Assembly (NCBI GenBank): GCA_034436555.1
Contig: DAOTUU010000061.1
Location: forward strand, 85,107 to 149,106
Source of the DNA: JAFMJV01 sp034436555
GTDB taxonomy: Bacteria; Chloroflexota; Limnocylindria; Limnocylindrales; CSP1-4
Direction: 5' to 3'
DNA: 64,000 nucleotides
A model generated the notes under the pieces. The model did not search any database and was not told the origin of the DNA. It worked only from the letters and a program-made list of their open reading frames with translations. This document shows positions 51,224 to 60,790 of the stretch, in pieces. Position numbers and translations under genes: made by a program. Positions within the stretch are counted from its first letter, which is position 1. The number at the start of each line of letters is the position of its first letter.

Positions 51224-52300
51224 GTGAGCAGGAGCGCGGTGGGTCGCGTGCGCCTCGCTGACGTCGCCCGGGAGGCGGGGGTCAGCAAGGCCGCCGTATC
51301 GTTCGCGTTCAACAAGCCCGACCGGCTCTCCGCGGAGACCGCGGAACGGATCCGCAGCGTGGCCGCGGAGATGGGGTACCGGCCGCACCCGGTGGCACGG
51401 ATGCTGACCGCGGGCTCCACCGCCACCATCGGCATCCTGTCGCCTCAGGCGCTGGGCACGGTGTTCGCCAACCCGTTCTTCTCGCTGTTCGCGGAGGGGG
51501 TGGCGGCGGTCACAGAGGAGCGCGGCTTCGGGCTGCTGTTCATCTCGCCGCTCCACGGCTCGCTGGCTCGCGCACTCGATCGCGCCACCGTCGATGGCAT
51601 CGTCGCGGTGGGCCTGGACGAGCGCCATCCCGAGGTGGAGTCCATCCGCAGGGCGGGCCTGCCGATGGTCCTCGTCGACGCACCCGCCTGGGAGGAGCAC
51701 GGGGCCGTCACGGTGGACGATGAGTCAGGCGCGCACGCCGCCGCGGACCACCTGCTGCGCCTCGGCCATCGGAGCTTCCTGATCATCAGCGTGGAGCCGC
51801 CCACCTTCGGCGAGCCGCTGCCGGAGAGCGTCGCGGGGCTGCGCATGCGCGGATACCGCGCTGCGCTCGCGGCCGCGGGTGTGGACCTGGGCACGCCGGA
51901 CGTGGTCGTTAGCCCGGCCACGTTCGAGGGTGGTGAGACGGCGCTGCTTCGCGCCTGGGAGGATGGCCTGCGCCCCACGGCCGTGCTCTCGATGTCGGAC
52001 GCCGCGGCCGCGGGTGTGGTCCAGGCGGCGCGCGTCCTGGGGCTCCGCGTCCCCGATGACCTGTCGGTCGTCGGGTTCGACGACCTGCCGCTCACCCGTT
52101 TCACGGACCCTCCGCTCACCACGGTGCACCAGCCGGTGCGCCGCAAGGGCGAGGAGGCCGCCCGGATGCTCCTCTCGGCGCTCGGTGCGTCGAACACGGA
52201 GCTGCCGGTCCGGCACCGGGTCCTCGAGACGCGGCTGGTGGTCCGCCGGTCCACGGCGAAGCCACCGGTCGGTCGGCGTCTGGAGGTGGTCGCCTCCTGA
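51224..52300 (+). CDS. LacI-family transcriptional repressor
   Basis: 358 residues. DNA-binding head VRLADVAREAGVSKAAVSFA with hinge YRPHPVARMLTAGSTATIG, then a periplasmic-binding-protein-like sensor domain (GIVAVGLDERHPEVESIRRA, LSVVGFDDLPLTRFTDPPLT). The start is the GTG at 51224, since GGAGGAGGAG sits just in front of it (51211-51220); an upstream GTG at 51191 is poorer. By position it controls the maltodextrin genes behind it and, through the palindrome at 51145, itself. The inducer is probably a maltodextrin, inferred from the operon. Confidence 0.92.
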   Translation: MSRSAVGRVRLADVAREAGVSKAAVSFAFNKPDRLSAETAERIRSVAAEMGYRPHPVARMLTAGSTATIGILSPQALGTVFANPFFSLFAEGVAAVTEERGFGLLFISPLHGSLARALDRATVDGIVAVGLDERHPEVESIRRAGLPMVLVDAPAWEEHGAVTVDDESGAHAAADHLLRLGHRSFLIISVEPPTFGEPLPESVAGLRMRGYRAALAAAGVDLGTPDVVVSPATFEGGETALLRAWEDGLRPTAVLSMSDAAAAGVVQAARVLGLRVPDDLSVVGFDDLPLTRFTDPPLTTVHQPVRRKGEEAARMLLSALGASNTELPVRHRVLETRLVVRRSTAKPPVGRRLEVVAS

Positions 52301-52333
52301 TGACGGCCCCGGTGAGTCCATCCATGCACCCGA

Positions 52334-52351
52334 CCGTGCCGCCCGGCACGG
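52334..52351 (+). promoter_or_regulatory. 8-bp hairpin between the repressor and binding-protein genes
   Basis: ccgtgccg-cc-cggcacgg lies in the 77-bp space before the binding-protein ATG. Such intercistronic stems often protect the downstream mRNA, giving more binding protein than repressor. Confidence 0.5.
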
Positions 52352-52377
52352 CGATACGGAGGAGGTTCGGAGTCAAC

Positions 52378-53637
52378 ATGAATCGACTGCTCAAGTCCGC
52401 GGCGCTGTCCGCGGTCGCCATCGCAGCGGGCGTGCTGCCGGTGGCCGCCCAGGACTATCCCACGGGCGACGTCGCCTTCACGCTCTGGACCAAGGAGGGG
52501 GAGGCCGACGGGTCGCTCCAGTTCGTCCAGAAGCTGGCCACCGACTACACCGCCGCCCACCCCAACGTCACCATCACGGTGGTCAACAAGGACGTCGAGG
52601 CCCTGCGCGAGGACTTCCTGACCTCGAGCCTGGCCGGCAACGCCCCGGAGCTGCTGTGGACCGTGGCCGACCATGTCGGGCCGTTCACGGCATCCAACAC
52701 GATCATGCCCCTGGGCGACCTCGTCGACAGCGCGTCGTACCTGCCCAACTCCATCGATGCGGTCACGGCTGACGGCCAGCTGTGGGGCGTGCCCATCAGC
52801 TACGGCAACCACCTGATGCTGTACTGGAACAAGGACCTGGTGGCCGACTGGCCCGCCGACAGCGCCGCGATGATCGGGGCCGCCAAGGCGCACACCGACG
52901 CCGCCGCGGGCGACTACGGCCTGGTGTTCAACCAGACCGAGTCATTCTGGCTGGTCCCCTTCCTGGGAGGCTTCGGTGGCTCCGTGTTCGCCGAGGACGG
53001 CGTCACGCCGACGCTGAACACCGAGGCGATGGTCAAGGCGCTGACCTTCATGCACGACCTCAAGTACAAGGACGGCGTGATGCCCGCGGAGGCGGACTAC
53101 AACGTCGCGGACGGCCTGTTCAAGGAGGGCAAGGCCGCCATGATCGTCAACGGCGACTGGACCCTGGGCGCCTATGCCGACCTGTTCGGCGAGAAGCTGG
53201 GCGTGGGTCCCCTGCCGCCGCTCGTCGGGGGCGACTTCCCCAAGCCCTACACCGCAGGGTCGTTCTTCATGGTCTCCAAGGCCGTGGCGGATGACGCCGA
53301 CAAGCAGACCGTGATCGCCGACTTCATGAAGTGGGCGACCGCGAAGGAGCAGCAGGTCGCCATGGTGGAGACCCTGCGCCGCCTGCCCACCAACAACGAG
53401 GCGCTCGCCGACCCGATCGTCACGAGCGACCCGTTCCTCGCGGGTTCCGCGGAGGCCGTGACCCACGGCGTCCCGCAGCCCACCAACCTCGAGATGCGCT
53501 GCGTGTTCGACAGCATGACCGCGGGCGTCCGCGACCTGTTCGCGTCCGCCTCGTCCGACCCGGCCGCGATCGCCGCGACGATGCAGTCGTCGGCCGAGGT
53601 CGGCGTGGCGCCCGGTGGGGAGTGCGGTCCCGCCTGA
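52378..53637 (+). CDS. ABC transporter sugar-binding protein (MalE-like)
   Basis: 419 residues. Signal peptide SAALSAVAIAAGVLPVAAQD without a lipobox Cys, then the family-1 extracellular sugar-binding pattern: VAFTLWTKEGEADGSLQFVQ, NAPELLWTVADHVGPFTA, GVPISYGNHLMLYWNKDLVA and AAMIVNGDWTLGAYAD. It should capture maltodextrins outside the membrane. Absence of a lipobox is odd for a binding protein in a monoderm, where anchoring is normally by lipid; residues 1-25 might instead act as an uncleaved anchor. Followed by two permease genes. Confidence 0.88.
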   Translation: MNRLLKSAALSAVAIAAGVLPVAAQDYPTGDVAFTLWTKEGEADGSLQFVQKLATDYTAAHPNVTITVVNKDVEALREDFLTSSLAGNAPELLWTVADHVGPFTASNTIMPLGDLVDSASYLPNSIDAVTADGQLWGVPISYGNHLMLYWNKDLVADWPADSAAMIGAAKAHTDAAAGDYGLVFNQTESFWLVPFLGGFGGSVFAEDGVTPTLNTEAMVKALTFMHDLKYKDGVMPAEADYNVADGLFKEGKAAMIVNGDWTLGAYADLFGEKLGVGPLPPLVGGDFPKPYTAGSFFMVSKAVADDADKQTVIADFMKWATAKEQQVAMVETLRRLPTNNEALADPIVTSDPFLAGSAEAVTHGVPQPTNLEMRCVFDSMTAGVRDLFASASSDPAAIAATMQSSAEVGVAPGGECGPA

Positions 53638-53719
53638 CCGGCGTGACGCTCCCGAGGGGCCGGCCCTGCTGGGTCGGCCCCTCGGATTCCCGGCCCGTGC
53701 GCTGATCGAGGGAGAAGCC

Positions 53720-54754
53720 ATGTTCGACTGGAACCAGGCGTCGATCGCCCTCAAGGACGTCGCTTGGACGCTGGCCGTCATCGTCGCGCTGTCGGCCGTC
53801 ATCGAGATCGTCCTGTGGGTGGTCCTGGTCAGGTGGCGCAAGGCCCGACTGGCCCTGCCGATCATGCTGCTCACGCCCGCGGTCATCGGGCTGCTGGTGC
53901 TGTATGTCTACCCGCTCCTGTGGGAGTTCAACGTCTCGTTCACGAAGATGAACATCCGGAACTTCGTCTATCCGGGGTTCCTGGGGCTGAACTCCGACCC
54001 GCCCATCTTCGTGGGCCTGGACAACTACGTGAACGTGTTCACCAAGCCCGTGCTCAAGCAGACCGGCTTCTGGCAGCTGTTCGCCCAGACCGTCATCTGG
54101 ACCGCCATCAACGTCTTCTTCCACGTCATCCTGGGCGTGCTCCTGGCGCTCATGCTCAACCGTCATCTCCGCGGTCGCACGCTGTACCGGGCCCTGCTCA
54201 TCCTGCCGTGGGCGATCCCGGCGTTCGCATCGCTCCAGATCTGGCGCACCGAGTTCAACTTCCAGTACGGGGCCGTCAACCAGATCCTGGGCGTCTTCGG
54301 CATCGCGCCCATCCAGTGGCTGTCGGATCCCATCTGGAACTTCGCGGCGATGTGCATCACGAACATCTGGCTGGGCGTGCCGTTCATGATGGTCATCACA
54401 CTGGGCGGACTCCAGAGCATCAGCAACGAGTACTACGAGGCGGCTGAGCTGGACGGGGCCAGTTCTGTGCAGTCCTTCCGCGCCATCACGATTCCGCTGC
54501 TGAAGCCGGTGCTGGTGCCCGCGGTCCTGTTGGGCATCTTCCTCACGTTCAACAACATCCTGGTGCCGTTCTTCATCAACGTGAACGAGCTGGAGACGAG
54601 CGACATCCTGGTCACCGCGCTCTACCGCGCGGCATTCCAGTTCAGCCGCTACGGGTTCGCCGCGGCGTTCGCCTTCGTGATCTTCGGAATCCTGTTGCTG
54701 TTCACGATCTTCTACGTCAAGAAGACCAACGCGCTGAAGGGGGCCTACGAATGA
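53720..54754 (+). CDS. ABC transporter permease (MalF-like)
   Basis: 344 residues, about seven to eight membrane helices. The EAA loop that contacts the ATPase is EYYEAAELDGASSVQSFRAI (helix E-A-A---G). LTPAVIGLLVLYVYPLLWEF and VFFHVILGVLLALMLNRHLR fit the maltodextrin MalF group. Start ATG at 53720 with GAGGGAG upstream; 82 bp after the binding-protein gene. The stop overlaps the malG-like ATG (ATGA). Confidence 0.9.
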   Translation: MFDWNQASIALKDVAWTLAVIVALSAVIEIVLWVVLVRWRKARLALPIMLLTPAVIGLLVLYVYPLLWEFNVSFTKMNIRNFVYPGFLGLNSDPPIFVGLDNYVNVFTKPVLKQTGFWQLFAQTVIWTAINVFFHVILGVLLALMLNRHLRGRTLYRALLILPWAIPAFASLQIWRTEFNFQYGAVNQILGVFGIAPIQWLSDPIWNFAAMCITNIWLGVPFMMVITLGGLQSISNEYYEAAELDGASSVQSFRAITIPLLKPVLVPAVLLGIFLTFNNILVPFFINVNELETSDILVTALYRAAFQFSRYGFAAAFAFVIFGILLLFTIFYVKKTNALKGAYE

Positions 54755-55677
54755 GCGGTCCGCAGGTCCGCGCGATGACGGCAGCCGCGGACTCACGCAA
54801 GGAGATCGGAGGCGTCCGTCGCCTCACCACCCCGCCCCGACGCGGCGAGGACGCGCCGCTCAAGCGGTTCCTCATCCACGTGGTGCTCATCCTGACCGCG
54901 ATCGTGGTGGTGTTCCCGGTCATCCGGGTGTTCGGCACGGCCCTCCGCCCGGGCGACAACATCCTCAATCCCACGCTCAACATCATCCCGGACGGCGCCA
55001 CGTTCGAGGCATTCCACCATGTCCTGTTTGAGACGTCGCTGCTGAACTGGCTGTTCAACAGCCTGGTGGTGACCCTGGGCACGGCATCCGTGGGGCTCAT
55101 TCTGGCGGCGACGTCCGCGTACGCATTCTCTCGGTACAAGTTCCGGGGGCGCGCCCTGGGGCTCACGTTCCTGTTCGCCACCCAGCTGATCCCGGGCATC
55201 ATGCTCTTGGTCCCGATCTACCTGCTGGCCGTCCAATTGGGGCTGGTGGCCACGTACCAGGGGCTCGTGATCGCCTACTCCGTGACCGCGGTCCCCTTCA
55301 GCATCTGGATCCTCAAGGGCTACTACGACACGGTGCCCGTGGACCTGGAGGAGGCGGCCCTCATCGATGGCTGCTCGGAGTTCCAGGCGTTCCGCAAGGT
55401 CCTCCTGCCGCTGTCGTTGCCGGCGCTCGCGATCGTGTTCCTGTTCAACTTCCTGGCCGCGTGGGGCGAATACTTCACGGCGCGCGTGCTCATCGGCTCC
55501 AGCGAGCCGCTGCTGACCTGGACGCTGGGCATCCAGCGATTCCAGGCGCAGTTCCAGACGCAGTGGGCGGACCTCTCCGCATCGTCGATCATCGTCAGCG
55601 TGCCCATCGTGATCCTGTTCATCTACGTCTCCAAGTACCTTGTGTCCGGCCTCACGCTCGGTGGTGTGAAGGGTTGA
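54751..55677 (+). CDS. ABC transporter permease (MalG-like)
   Basis: 308 residues, six membrane helices after a cytosolic N-terminus of about 40 residues. EAA loop: DLEEAALIDGCSEFQAFRKV. QLGLVATYQGLVIAYSVTAV and PFSIWILKGYYDTVP are typical MalG motifs. It pairs with the MalF-like protein to form the maltodextrin channel. No ATP-binding subunit gene is present in the operon or window, so the pump probably uses a shared MsmX/MalK-type ATPase encoded elsewhere. Ends 4 bp before the secreted amylase gene. Confidence 0.9.
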   Translation: MSGPQVRAMTAAADSRKEIGGVRRLTTPPRRGEDAPLKRFLIHVVLILTAIVVVFPVIRVFGTALRPGDNILNPTLNIIPDGATFEAFHHVLFETSLLNWLFNSLVVTLGTASVGLILAATSAYAFSRYKFRGRALGLTFLFATQLIPGIMLLVPIYLLAVQLGLVATYQGLVIAYSVTAVPFSIWILKGYYDTVPVDLEEAALIDGCSEFQAFRKVLLPLSLPALAIVFLFNFLAAWGEYFTARVLIGSSEPLLTWTLGIQRFQAQFQTQWADLSASSIIVSVPIVILFIYVSKYLVSGLTLGGVKG

Positions 55678-55681
55678 GACC

Positions 55682-58600
55682 ATGGGCGTGACGGTGTCGC
55701 GGCGCCTCTCCGCGTTCGGGCTGGTGACGCTCCTGGCGCTCCCGGCGATCACGGTCGCGGCCGAACCGGTGGCAGGTGCGCCGTCGGCGGTCGACGGGAC
55801 CATCCGCGAGAGCGACCTGCAACATGACAGCCGCGACGACGCCTACCGGACCCCCGGCGGCGCCGTCCCGGCGGGCGAGCTCGTCCGCCTCCGCCTGCGG
55901 GCGGCGGCGGGCGACGTGGCGGCCGTGGACCTGCGCCTGACGGATCGGCTCACCGGCGCGTCGCATGCCGTGCCGATGACCGTCGTGGCGACCGATCCCG
56001 ACGGCGGCGAGCACGGCTACGACTGGTGGGAGGCGCAGGTCGCACCCGACGACCTCTCCGTGCTGGACTACTGGTTCGCGGTCCGAGACGGACCCTCGGT
56101 GCGCTACCTCTCGGACGACGCGGCGCTGGACGGTGGCACGGGTCGGATCTCGCGCGAGGCCCCCACCGAGGGTGGCTGGCAGCTCACCGTGCACGACCCC
56201 GCGTTCAGCACGCCCGACTGGGCCCCGGGCGCGGTGGTGTACCAGATCTTCCCCGACCGGTATGCGAACGGCGACCCGTCCAACGACCCCTCGCCGGACG
56301 CCACGCCCGGCCCGGAGGGCGCGGCGCGCTTCCGCTTCGGCGACGTCTACGGCAACCCCATCCTGCCGAAGGCCTGGCACGAGCTGCCCGAGGGCCACTG
56401 CCGCGCGTACCAGGGCGTGGAGTGCGACGAGCAGCCGCTGGGCCGCGACTTCTTCGGCGGCGACCTGGCGGGCATCACCGCGCACCTGGACGAGCTGGCC
56501 GATCTGGGCGTGACCGCGATCTACCTCAACCCGATCTTCGCGGCGCCCTCCAACCACCGCTATGACACGTCCGACTACTCCGTCATCGACCCGGACCTTG
56601 GCACCCTCGACGACTTCCGGGCGCTGGTCGCCGCCGCCGAGGCGCGCGGTATCCGACTGATCCTGGACGGCGTGTTCAATCACGTGTCGTCGGACTCGCC
56701 GTGGTTCGACCGGGAGCGGCGCTTCGCCGAGCTTGGCGCCTGTGAGGCGGCTGATGCCCCCACTCGAGGGTGGTTCACGTTCAAGGCCCCAGGGCCAGGT
56801 CAGCCGGCGCCCTGCGAGCCGTCGACACCCGGCGGCTCCGACACCTACTACCAGGGCTGGTTCGGCTTCGACACGATCCCCGAGGTGGCCGAGGTGCCCG
56901 CGTTCACGGAGCTCATCGTGGGTCCCGATGGCGCGGTCAGGCACTGGCTGGGGGAGGGGATCGGCGGATGGCGCCTGGATGTCGCCGACAGCCTCTCGCA
57001 TGACTTCTTCGCGGCGATCCGGTCCGCCGCGAAGGAGGCGGATCCGCAGTCGATCGTGATCGCCGAGCAATGGGGTGACTCCTCGCCCTGGCTGCTGGGC
57101 GACGAGGCCGATTCCACGATGAACTACCGGTTCCGGCGCGCGGTCATCGCGCTCGTCAACGGCGCCACGCCCGATCCAGACGGCTCGCTCGACGCGCTCA
57201 CCCCAAGCGGCTTCGCGGCCGCGATGGAGGCCGTGCGCGAGGACTACCCACCCGCGGCCTACCACGCGCTGCTGAACCTCGTGGACAGCCACGACACCAC
57301 GCGGATCCTGTGGACGCTCACCCCGGGCGAGGACAACGAGGCGGCGAAGACCGACCCGGTCGCGCGCGCCGCGGGCGCGGCGGACCTCGCGATCGTCCAC
57401 GCGATCCAGATGAGCTTCCCAGGGATGGCGTCGATCTACTACGGCGGCGAGGTGGGTCTGTCGGGTCACGATGACCCCGACGACCGACGCCCGTACCCGT
57501 GGGGCGCAGAGGACGAGGCGGTTCGCGCCATGATGCACACTCTCGCCACGGCACGTGCGGAGCACGAGGCGCTGCGGGTGGGCGACCTGGCATTCCTGCT
57601 CGCGGACGACGCGCGCGGCACGCTCGCGTTCCTGCGACGCTCGCCTGCGGATGCCGCCGTGACCGCGGTGAACCTGGGCGATCGCGAGCGGGTGACGCCG
57701 GTGCCGGTGGCGCTGCGGGTGCCGGACGGCACGACGCTGACCGACCTCCTCGATGGCACGACGTTCACGGTGAGCGATGGCGAGCTGGCGGTGACGCTGG
57801 CGCCGCGAACCGCCCGGGTGCTGGTGGCCGACCCGGGCCAGGACCTGCTGGCGCCGGACTCGCCGATGGTGCCGGAGGCGACGGCGTCGACGGGGCGGGT
57901 CGAGCTGACCTGGCCGACGGTGGCGGACGCAGCCAGCTACCGGGTCTGGCGGTCGTTGTTGAGCGGAGGCGGCTACGAGCCGATCGGCGAGACGACCGAT
58001 GCGTCGTTCGTGGACACGCTTGCTCCGGACGGCGGCGTCCTGCACTACGTGGTGACCGCGGTGGACGCCGTCGGCAACGTCTCCGCCCGCTCGGTCGAAG
58101 CCTCGGCGCGTCCGGAGCTGGCCGTCGCCTCCGTGCTCCTGGACGCACCCTCGACCCTCGAGGCGACGCTCTCCGCGGTGACACCCGGGCCGGTCGTGGA
58201 CGTCATGGTGGAGGTGCGTGATGCGCCGAACGGCATCGCCCGCGGCCTCCGGGCGCAGGTGGGCGTCGGGCCGGTCGGTTCGGATCCGCGATCGGACGCG
58301 GCCTGGAACTGGGCTCCGGCCACTCTGGTGGAGGAGTCGGGGAGGTCGGCGCGCTATCGCGCCGCACTCCCCGCCCGGACCGTGGGAGACCAGGACGTGG
58401 TGGCTCGGGTCTCGCCGGACGGTGGTGCGAGCTGGCGGTACGGTGACCTCGATGGCACGTCCGCCCCTGGTCGGCTGACGGTCCGGCCGGCTGAGGACGC
58501 GGTCCCGCCCCCCGCCCCGGAGGCTCCCGTGGCCACGGAGGTTGCGGAGGATCGGATCGCGCTCCGTTGGCCCGCCGTGCACGCGGATGACCTGTTCGGG

Positions 58601-59110
58601 TACGAGATCCTGCGCGCCACGGACGCCGACCCCCTGGAGGTGATCGCAACCGCCACCGCGCCGCTCCACACCGACACGACCGTGGAGGCCGGCAAGGGCT
58701 ATCGGTACGCGATCGTGACGCTGGACACGGCGCTCAACCGGTCTGAGGTGTCCCCGGAACTGGCGGTGGAGGCGACAGCTCGGGAGGTGGCAGTCACGTT
58801 CACGGTGACGGTGCCCGCGACCACGCCGTCCGCGGACACGATCTACATCGCCGGTGACTTCCAGGGCTGGGCGCCGGGAGCCACGCCGATGACTCGCGTG
58901 GACGCCACGACCTGGTCGATCACGCTCCCGTTCGAGGATGCAACGCCGCTCCAGTACAAGTACACGCGCGGCTCGTGGGAGGCCGTGGAGAAGGACGCCG
59001 GCTGCGGTGAGATCCCGAACCGGACGCTCACCACCGAATTCGGCGCGGGTGGCGGTCAAGGGATCGCGGACACGGTGGAGAAGTGGCGCGACCTGGACGC
59101 CTGCGGCTGA
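55682..59110 (+). CDS. Secreted multidomain GH13 amylase/pullulanase-type enzyme
   Basis: 1142 residues. Signal peptide (LSAFGLVTLLALPAITVAAE), an N-terminal beta domain (about 35-175), a GH13 barrel with all four conserved regions: DGVFNHVS (I), GWRLDVADSL (II, nucleophile Asp), IVIAEQWGDSSPW (III, Glu) and NLVDSHDTTRI (IV, Asp). Then two fibronectin-III-like domains (LTWPTVADAASYRVWRSLLS; IALRWPAVHADDLFGYEILR) flanking another beta domain, and a C-terminal CBM20-like starch-binding module (IYIAGDFQGWAPGATPMTRV). It should cut starch or pullulan outside the cell and supply the ABC transporter. Exact bond specificity is not clear. Confidence 0.9.
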   Translation: MGVTVSRRLSAFGLVTLLALPAITVAAEPVAGAPSAVDGTIRESDLQHDSRDDAYRTPGGAVPAGELVRLRLRAAAGDVAAVDLRLTDRLTGASHAVPMTVVATDPDGGEHGYDWWEAQVAPDDLSVLDYWFAVRDGPSVRYLSDDAALDGGTGRISREAPTEGGWQLTVHDPAFSTPDWAPGAVVYQIFPDRYANGDPSNDPSPDATPGPEGAARFRFGDVYGNPILPKAWHELPEGHCRAYQGVECDEQPLGRDFFGGDLAGITAHLDELADLGVTAIYLNPIFAAPSNHRYDTSDYSVIDPDLGTLDDFRALVAAAEARGIRLILDGVFNHVSSDSPWFDRERRFAELGACEAADAPTRGWFTFKAPGPGQPAPCEPSTPGGSDTYYQGWFGFDTIPEVAEVPAFTELIVGPDGAVRHWLGEGIGGWRLDVADSLSHDFFAAIRSAAKEADPQSIVIAEQWGDSSPWLLGDEADSTMNYRFRRAVIALVNGATPDPDGSLDALTPSGFAAAMEAVREDYPPAAYHALLNLVDSHDTTRILWTLTPGEDNEAAKTDPVARAAGAADLAIVHAIQMSFPGMASIYYGGEVGLSGHDDPDDRRPYPWGAEDEAVRAMMHTLATARAEHEALRVGDLAFLLADDARGTLAFLRRSPADAAVTAVNLGDRERVTPVPVALRVPDGTTLTDLLDGTTFTVSDGELAVTLAPRTARVLVADPGQDLLAPDSPMVPEATASTGRVELTWPTVADAASYRVWRSLLSGGGYEPIGETTDASFVDTLAPDGGVLHYVVTAVDAVGNVSARSVEASARPELAVASVLLDAPSTLEATLSAVTPGPVVDVMVEVRDAPNGIARGLRAQVGVGPVGSDPRSDAAWNWAPATLVEESGRSARYRAALPARTVGDQDVVARVSPDGGASWRYGDLDGTSAPGRLTVRPAEDAVPPPAPEAPVATEVAEDRIALRWPAVHADDLFGYEILRATDADPLEVIATATAPLHTDTTVEAGKGYRYAIVTLDTALNRSEVSPELAVEATAREVAVTFTVTVPATTPSADTIYIAGDFQGWAPGATPMTRVDATTWSITLPFEDATPLQYKYTRGSWEAVEKDAGCGEIPNRTLTTEFGAGGGQGIADTVEKWRDLDACG

Positions 59111-59165
59111 ATGCCGCCCCCGACCACCCACCGCCCAGGCCCAGCCCGGAAGGAGCCTTGACTCG

Positions 59166-60728
59166 ATGACGGTCGACACCCCCGCGTGGGTCCGCGACGC
59201 GGTCTTCTACCAGATCTTCCCGGACCGCTTCGCGGCGAGCACCCGTGTGGTCAAGCCCGGGGTCATGGAGGCCTGGGACGCGCCGCCCACGGTCCATGGC
59301 TTCAAGGGGGGTGACCTCCTGGGCGTCGTGGAACGGCTCGACGATCTGGTCGAGCTGGGAATCACCGCCCTGTATCTGAACCCGGTGTTCAGTTCCGCCT
59401 CCAACCATCGCTACCACACGTACGACTACCTGGCGGTTGACCCGCTGCTGGGTGGCACCCCGGCGCTCCGGGAGCTGCTGGACGCGGCACACGCGCGTGG
59501 CATGCGCGTGGTGCTGGACGGCGTGCTCAACCACGCGAGTCGCGGGTTCTGGCCGTTCCACCATGTCGCGGAGGCCGGTGTCGCCTCGCCGTACCGGGGC
59601 TGGCTGCATCTGGACGGCGCGGTGCTCGCGGGCGGCCGTGGCCTGGATCCCTATCCCGACGCCGACCAGGCGGACGAGCAGCGCCGCCTGGAGAGGGGTG
59701 GGATGCCGGCCGCGGAGGCGTCGCGCAGGGTGCTGGGCTATGAGGGATGGTGGGGCCTTCCGGCGCTGCCCAGGCTGAATACGGACGATCCAGGCTGCCG
59801 GGCGTACCTGCTGGGTGTCGCGGAGCATTGGCTTCGGTTCGGCATCGACGGTTGGCGCCTGGACGTGGCGGAGGAGATCGACGGTGGCTTCTGGGAGGAG
59901 TTCCGGACCCGCTGTCGCGCGGTGAACCCCGACGCATACCTGGTCGCGGAGATCTGGCATCCCAAGCCGGAGTGGCTGACCGGTCGCCATTTCGATGCCC
60001 TGATGAACTACCCGCTGGCGGAGGCGATCTTGGGGTTCGTGGGTGGCCGGAGCCTGGACCTCGCCGTCGCCCGCGAGCAGCATGAGTTCGCGGTGGGCGT
60101 GGTGCCGCGTGATGCCGCCTCGTTCGCCGCGGAGCTGGAGCGGCTGGGCGCGCTGTATGACCCGGCAGTGACGAGCGTGATGCTCAACCTGCTGGGCAGC
60201 CACGACGTGCCGCGCCTGCGGACCGTGCTGGGCGGGGACCTGGATGCCGTCCGGCTGGCGATGCTGCTCCAGCTGACGCTGCCGGGGGCGCCCTGCATCT
60301 ACTACGGCGACGAGCTGGGCATGGAGGGGCACCAGGATCCCGACAACCGAGGTGCCTTCCCGGTGGGCGCTCCGACCGGCGAGTCGGCCGAGCTGCGCGC
60401 GTTCGTGCGGGCGCTCGTCTCGCTGCGCCATGGCCATCGTGCGCTTCGTGACGGTGCGCTGCGGGTGCTCGCGGCACAGGACCAGGCAATCGCGCTGCTT
60501 CGATCGGACGGACCGGACGGCATGGTCGTCGCGGCCAACGCCGGCGTGGCGCCGGTGGGTGTCACGGTCGACCTGCCGGGAGTCGACACAGATCCGGTGG
60601 TCGTGGAGGTGCCGGGCTGGCCCCACGGCCCCGATCGCCTGGCCACCTGGGTCGGGCCGGGTCGACTCCGCCTGGCCGTGCCCGCGCGGAGCGGCTCGGT
60701 CGTCCACCTCGTGGGTCGGTCGCTCTGA
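59166..60728 (+). CDS. Cytoplasmic GH13 maltodextrin hydrolase (neopullulanase/alpha-glucosidase type)
   Basis: 520 residues without a signal peptide. GH13 regions: DGVLNHASRGFWP (I), GWRLDVAEEID (II), YLVAEIWHPKPEW (III), LLGSHDVPRLRT (IV). The QIFPDRFAAS start and long loop after region I match cyclomaltodextrinase/neopullulanase enzymes, though the usual N-terminal dimerisation domain is missing. It would degrade imported maltodextrins. ATG at 59166 follows AAGGAGC at 59150-59156. Paralogous to the secreted enzyme upstream. Confidence 0.9.
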   Translation: MTVDTPAWVRDAVFYQIFPDRFAASTRVVKPGVMEAWDAPPTVHGFKGGDLLGVVERLDDLVELGITALYLNPVFSSASNHRYHTYDYLAVDPLLGGTPALRELLDAAHARGMRVVLDGVLNHASRGFWPFHHVAEAGVASPYRGWLHLDGAVLAGGRGLDPYPDADQADEQRRLERGGMPAAEASRRVLGYEGWWGLPALPRLNTDDPGCRAYLLGVAEHWLRFGIDGWRLDVAEEIDGGFWEEFRTRCRAVNPDAYLVAEIWHPKPEWLTGRHFDALMNYPLAEAILGFVGGRSLDLAVAREQHEFAVGVVPRDAASFAAELERLGALYDPAVTSVMLNLLGSHDVPRLRTVLGGDLDAVRLAMLLQLTLPGAPCIYYGDELGMEGHQDPDNRGAFPVGAPTGESAELRAFVRALVSLRHGHRALRDGALRVLAAQDQAIALLRSDGPDGMVVAANAGVAPVGVTVDLPGVDTDPVVVEVPGWPHGPDRLATWVGPGRLRLAVPARSGSVVHLVGRSL

Positions 60729-60776
60729 ATCGTCCGCTCCCGCCAGCGGGGGCGATGAATGGGACGGGCCTCGCCC

Positions 60777-60782
60777 TATACT
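60777..60782 (+). promoter_or_regulatory. -10 box (TATACT) of the methyltransferase-like gene
   Basis: TATACT ends 8 nt before the ATG at 60791; no ribosome site. It suggests a separate leaderless transcript starting after the sugar operon. Confidence 0.5.
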
Positions 60783-60790
60783 CGCGGCCC

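Noticed and set aside
55652..59179. 1175-codon open frame antisense to the secreted GH13 gene
   Set aside because: Long antisense frames are common at 70% GC. The + strand product has complete GH13 motifs, and the antisense product is low-complexity Arg/His/Gly with no domain.
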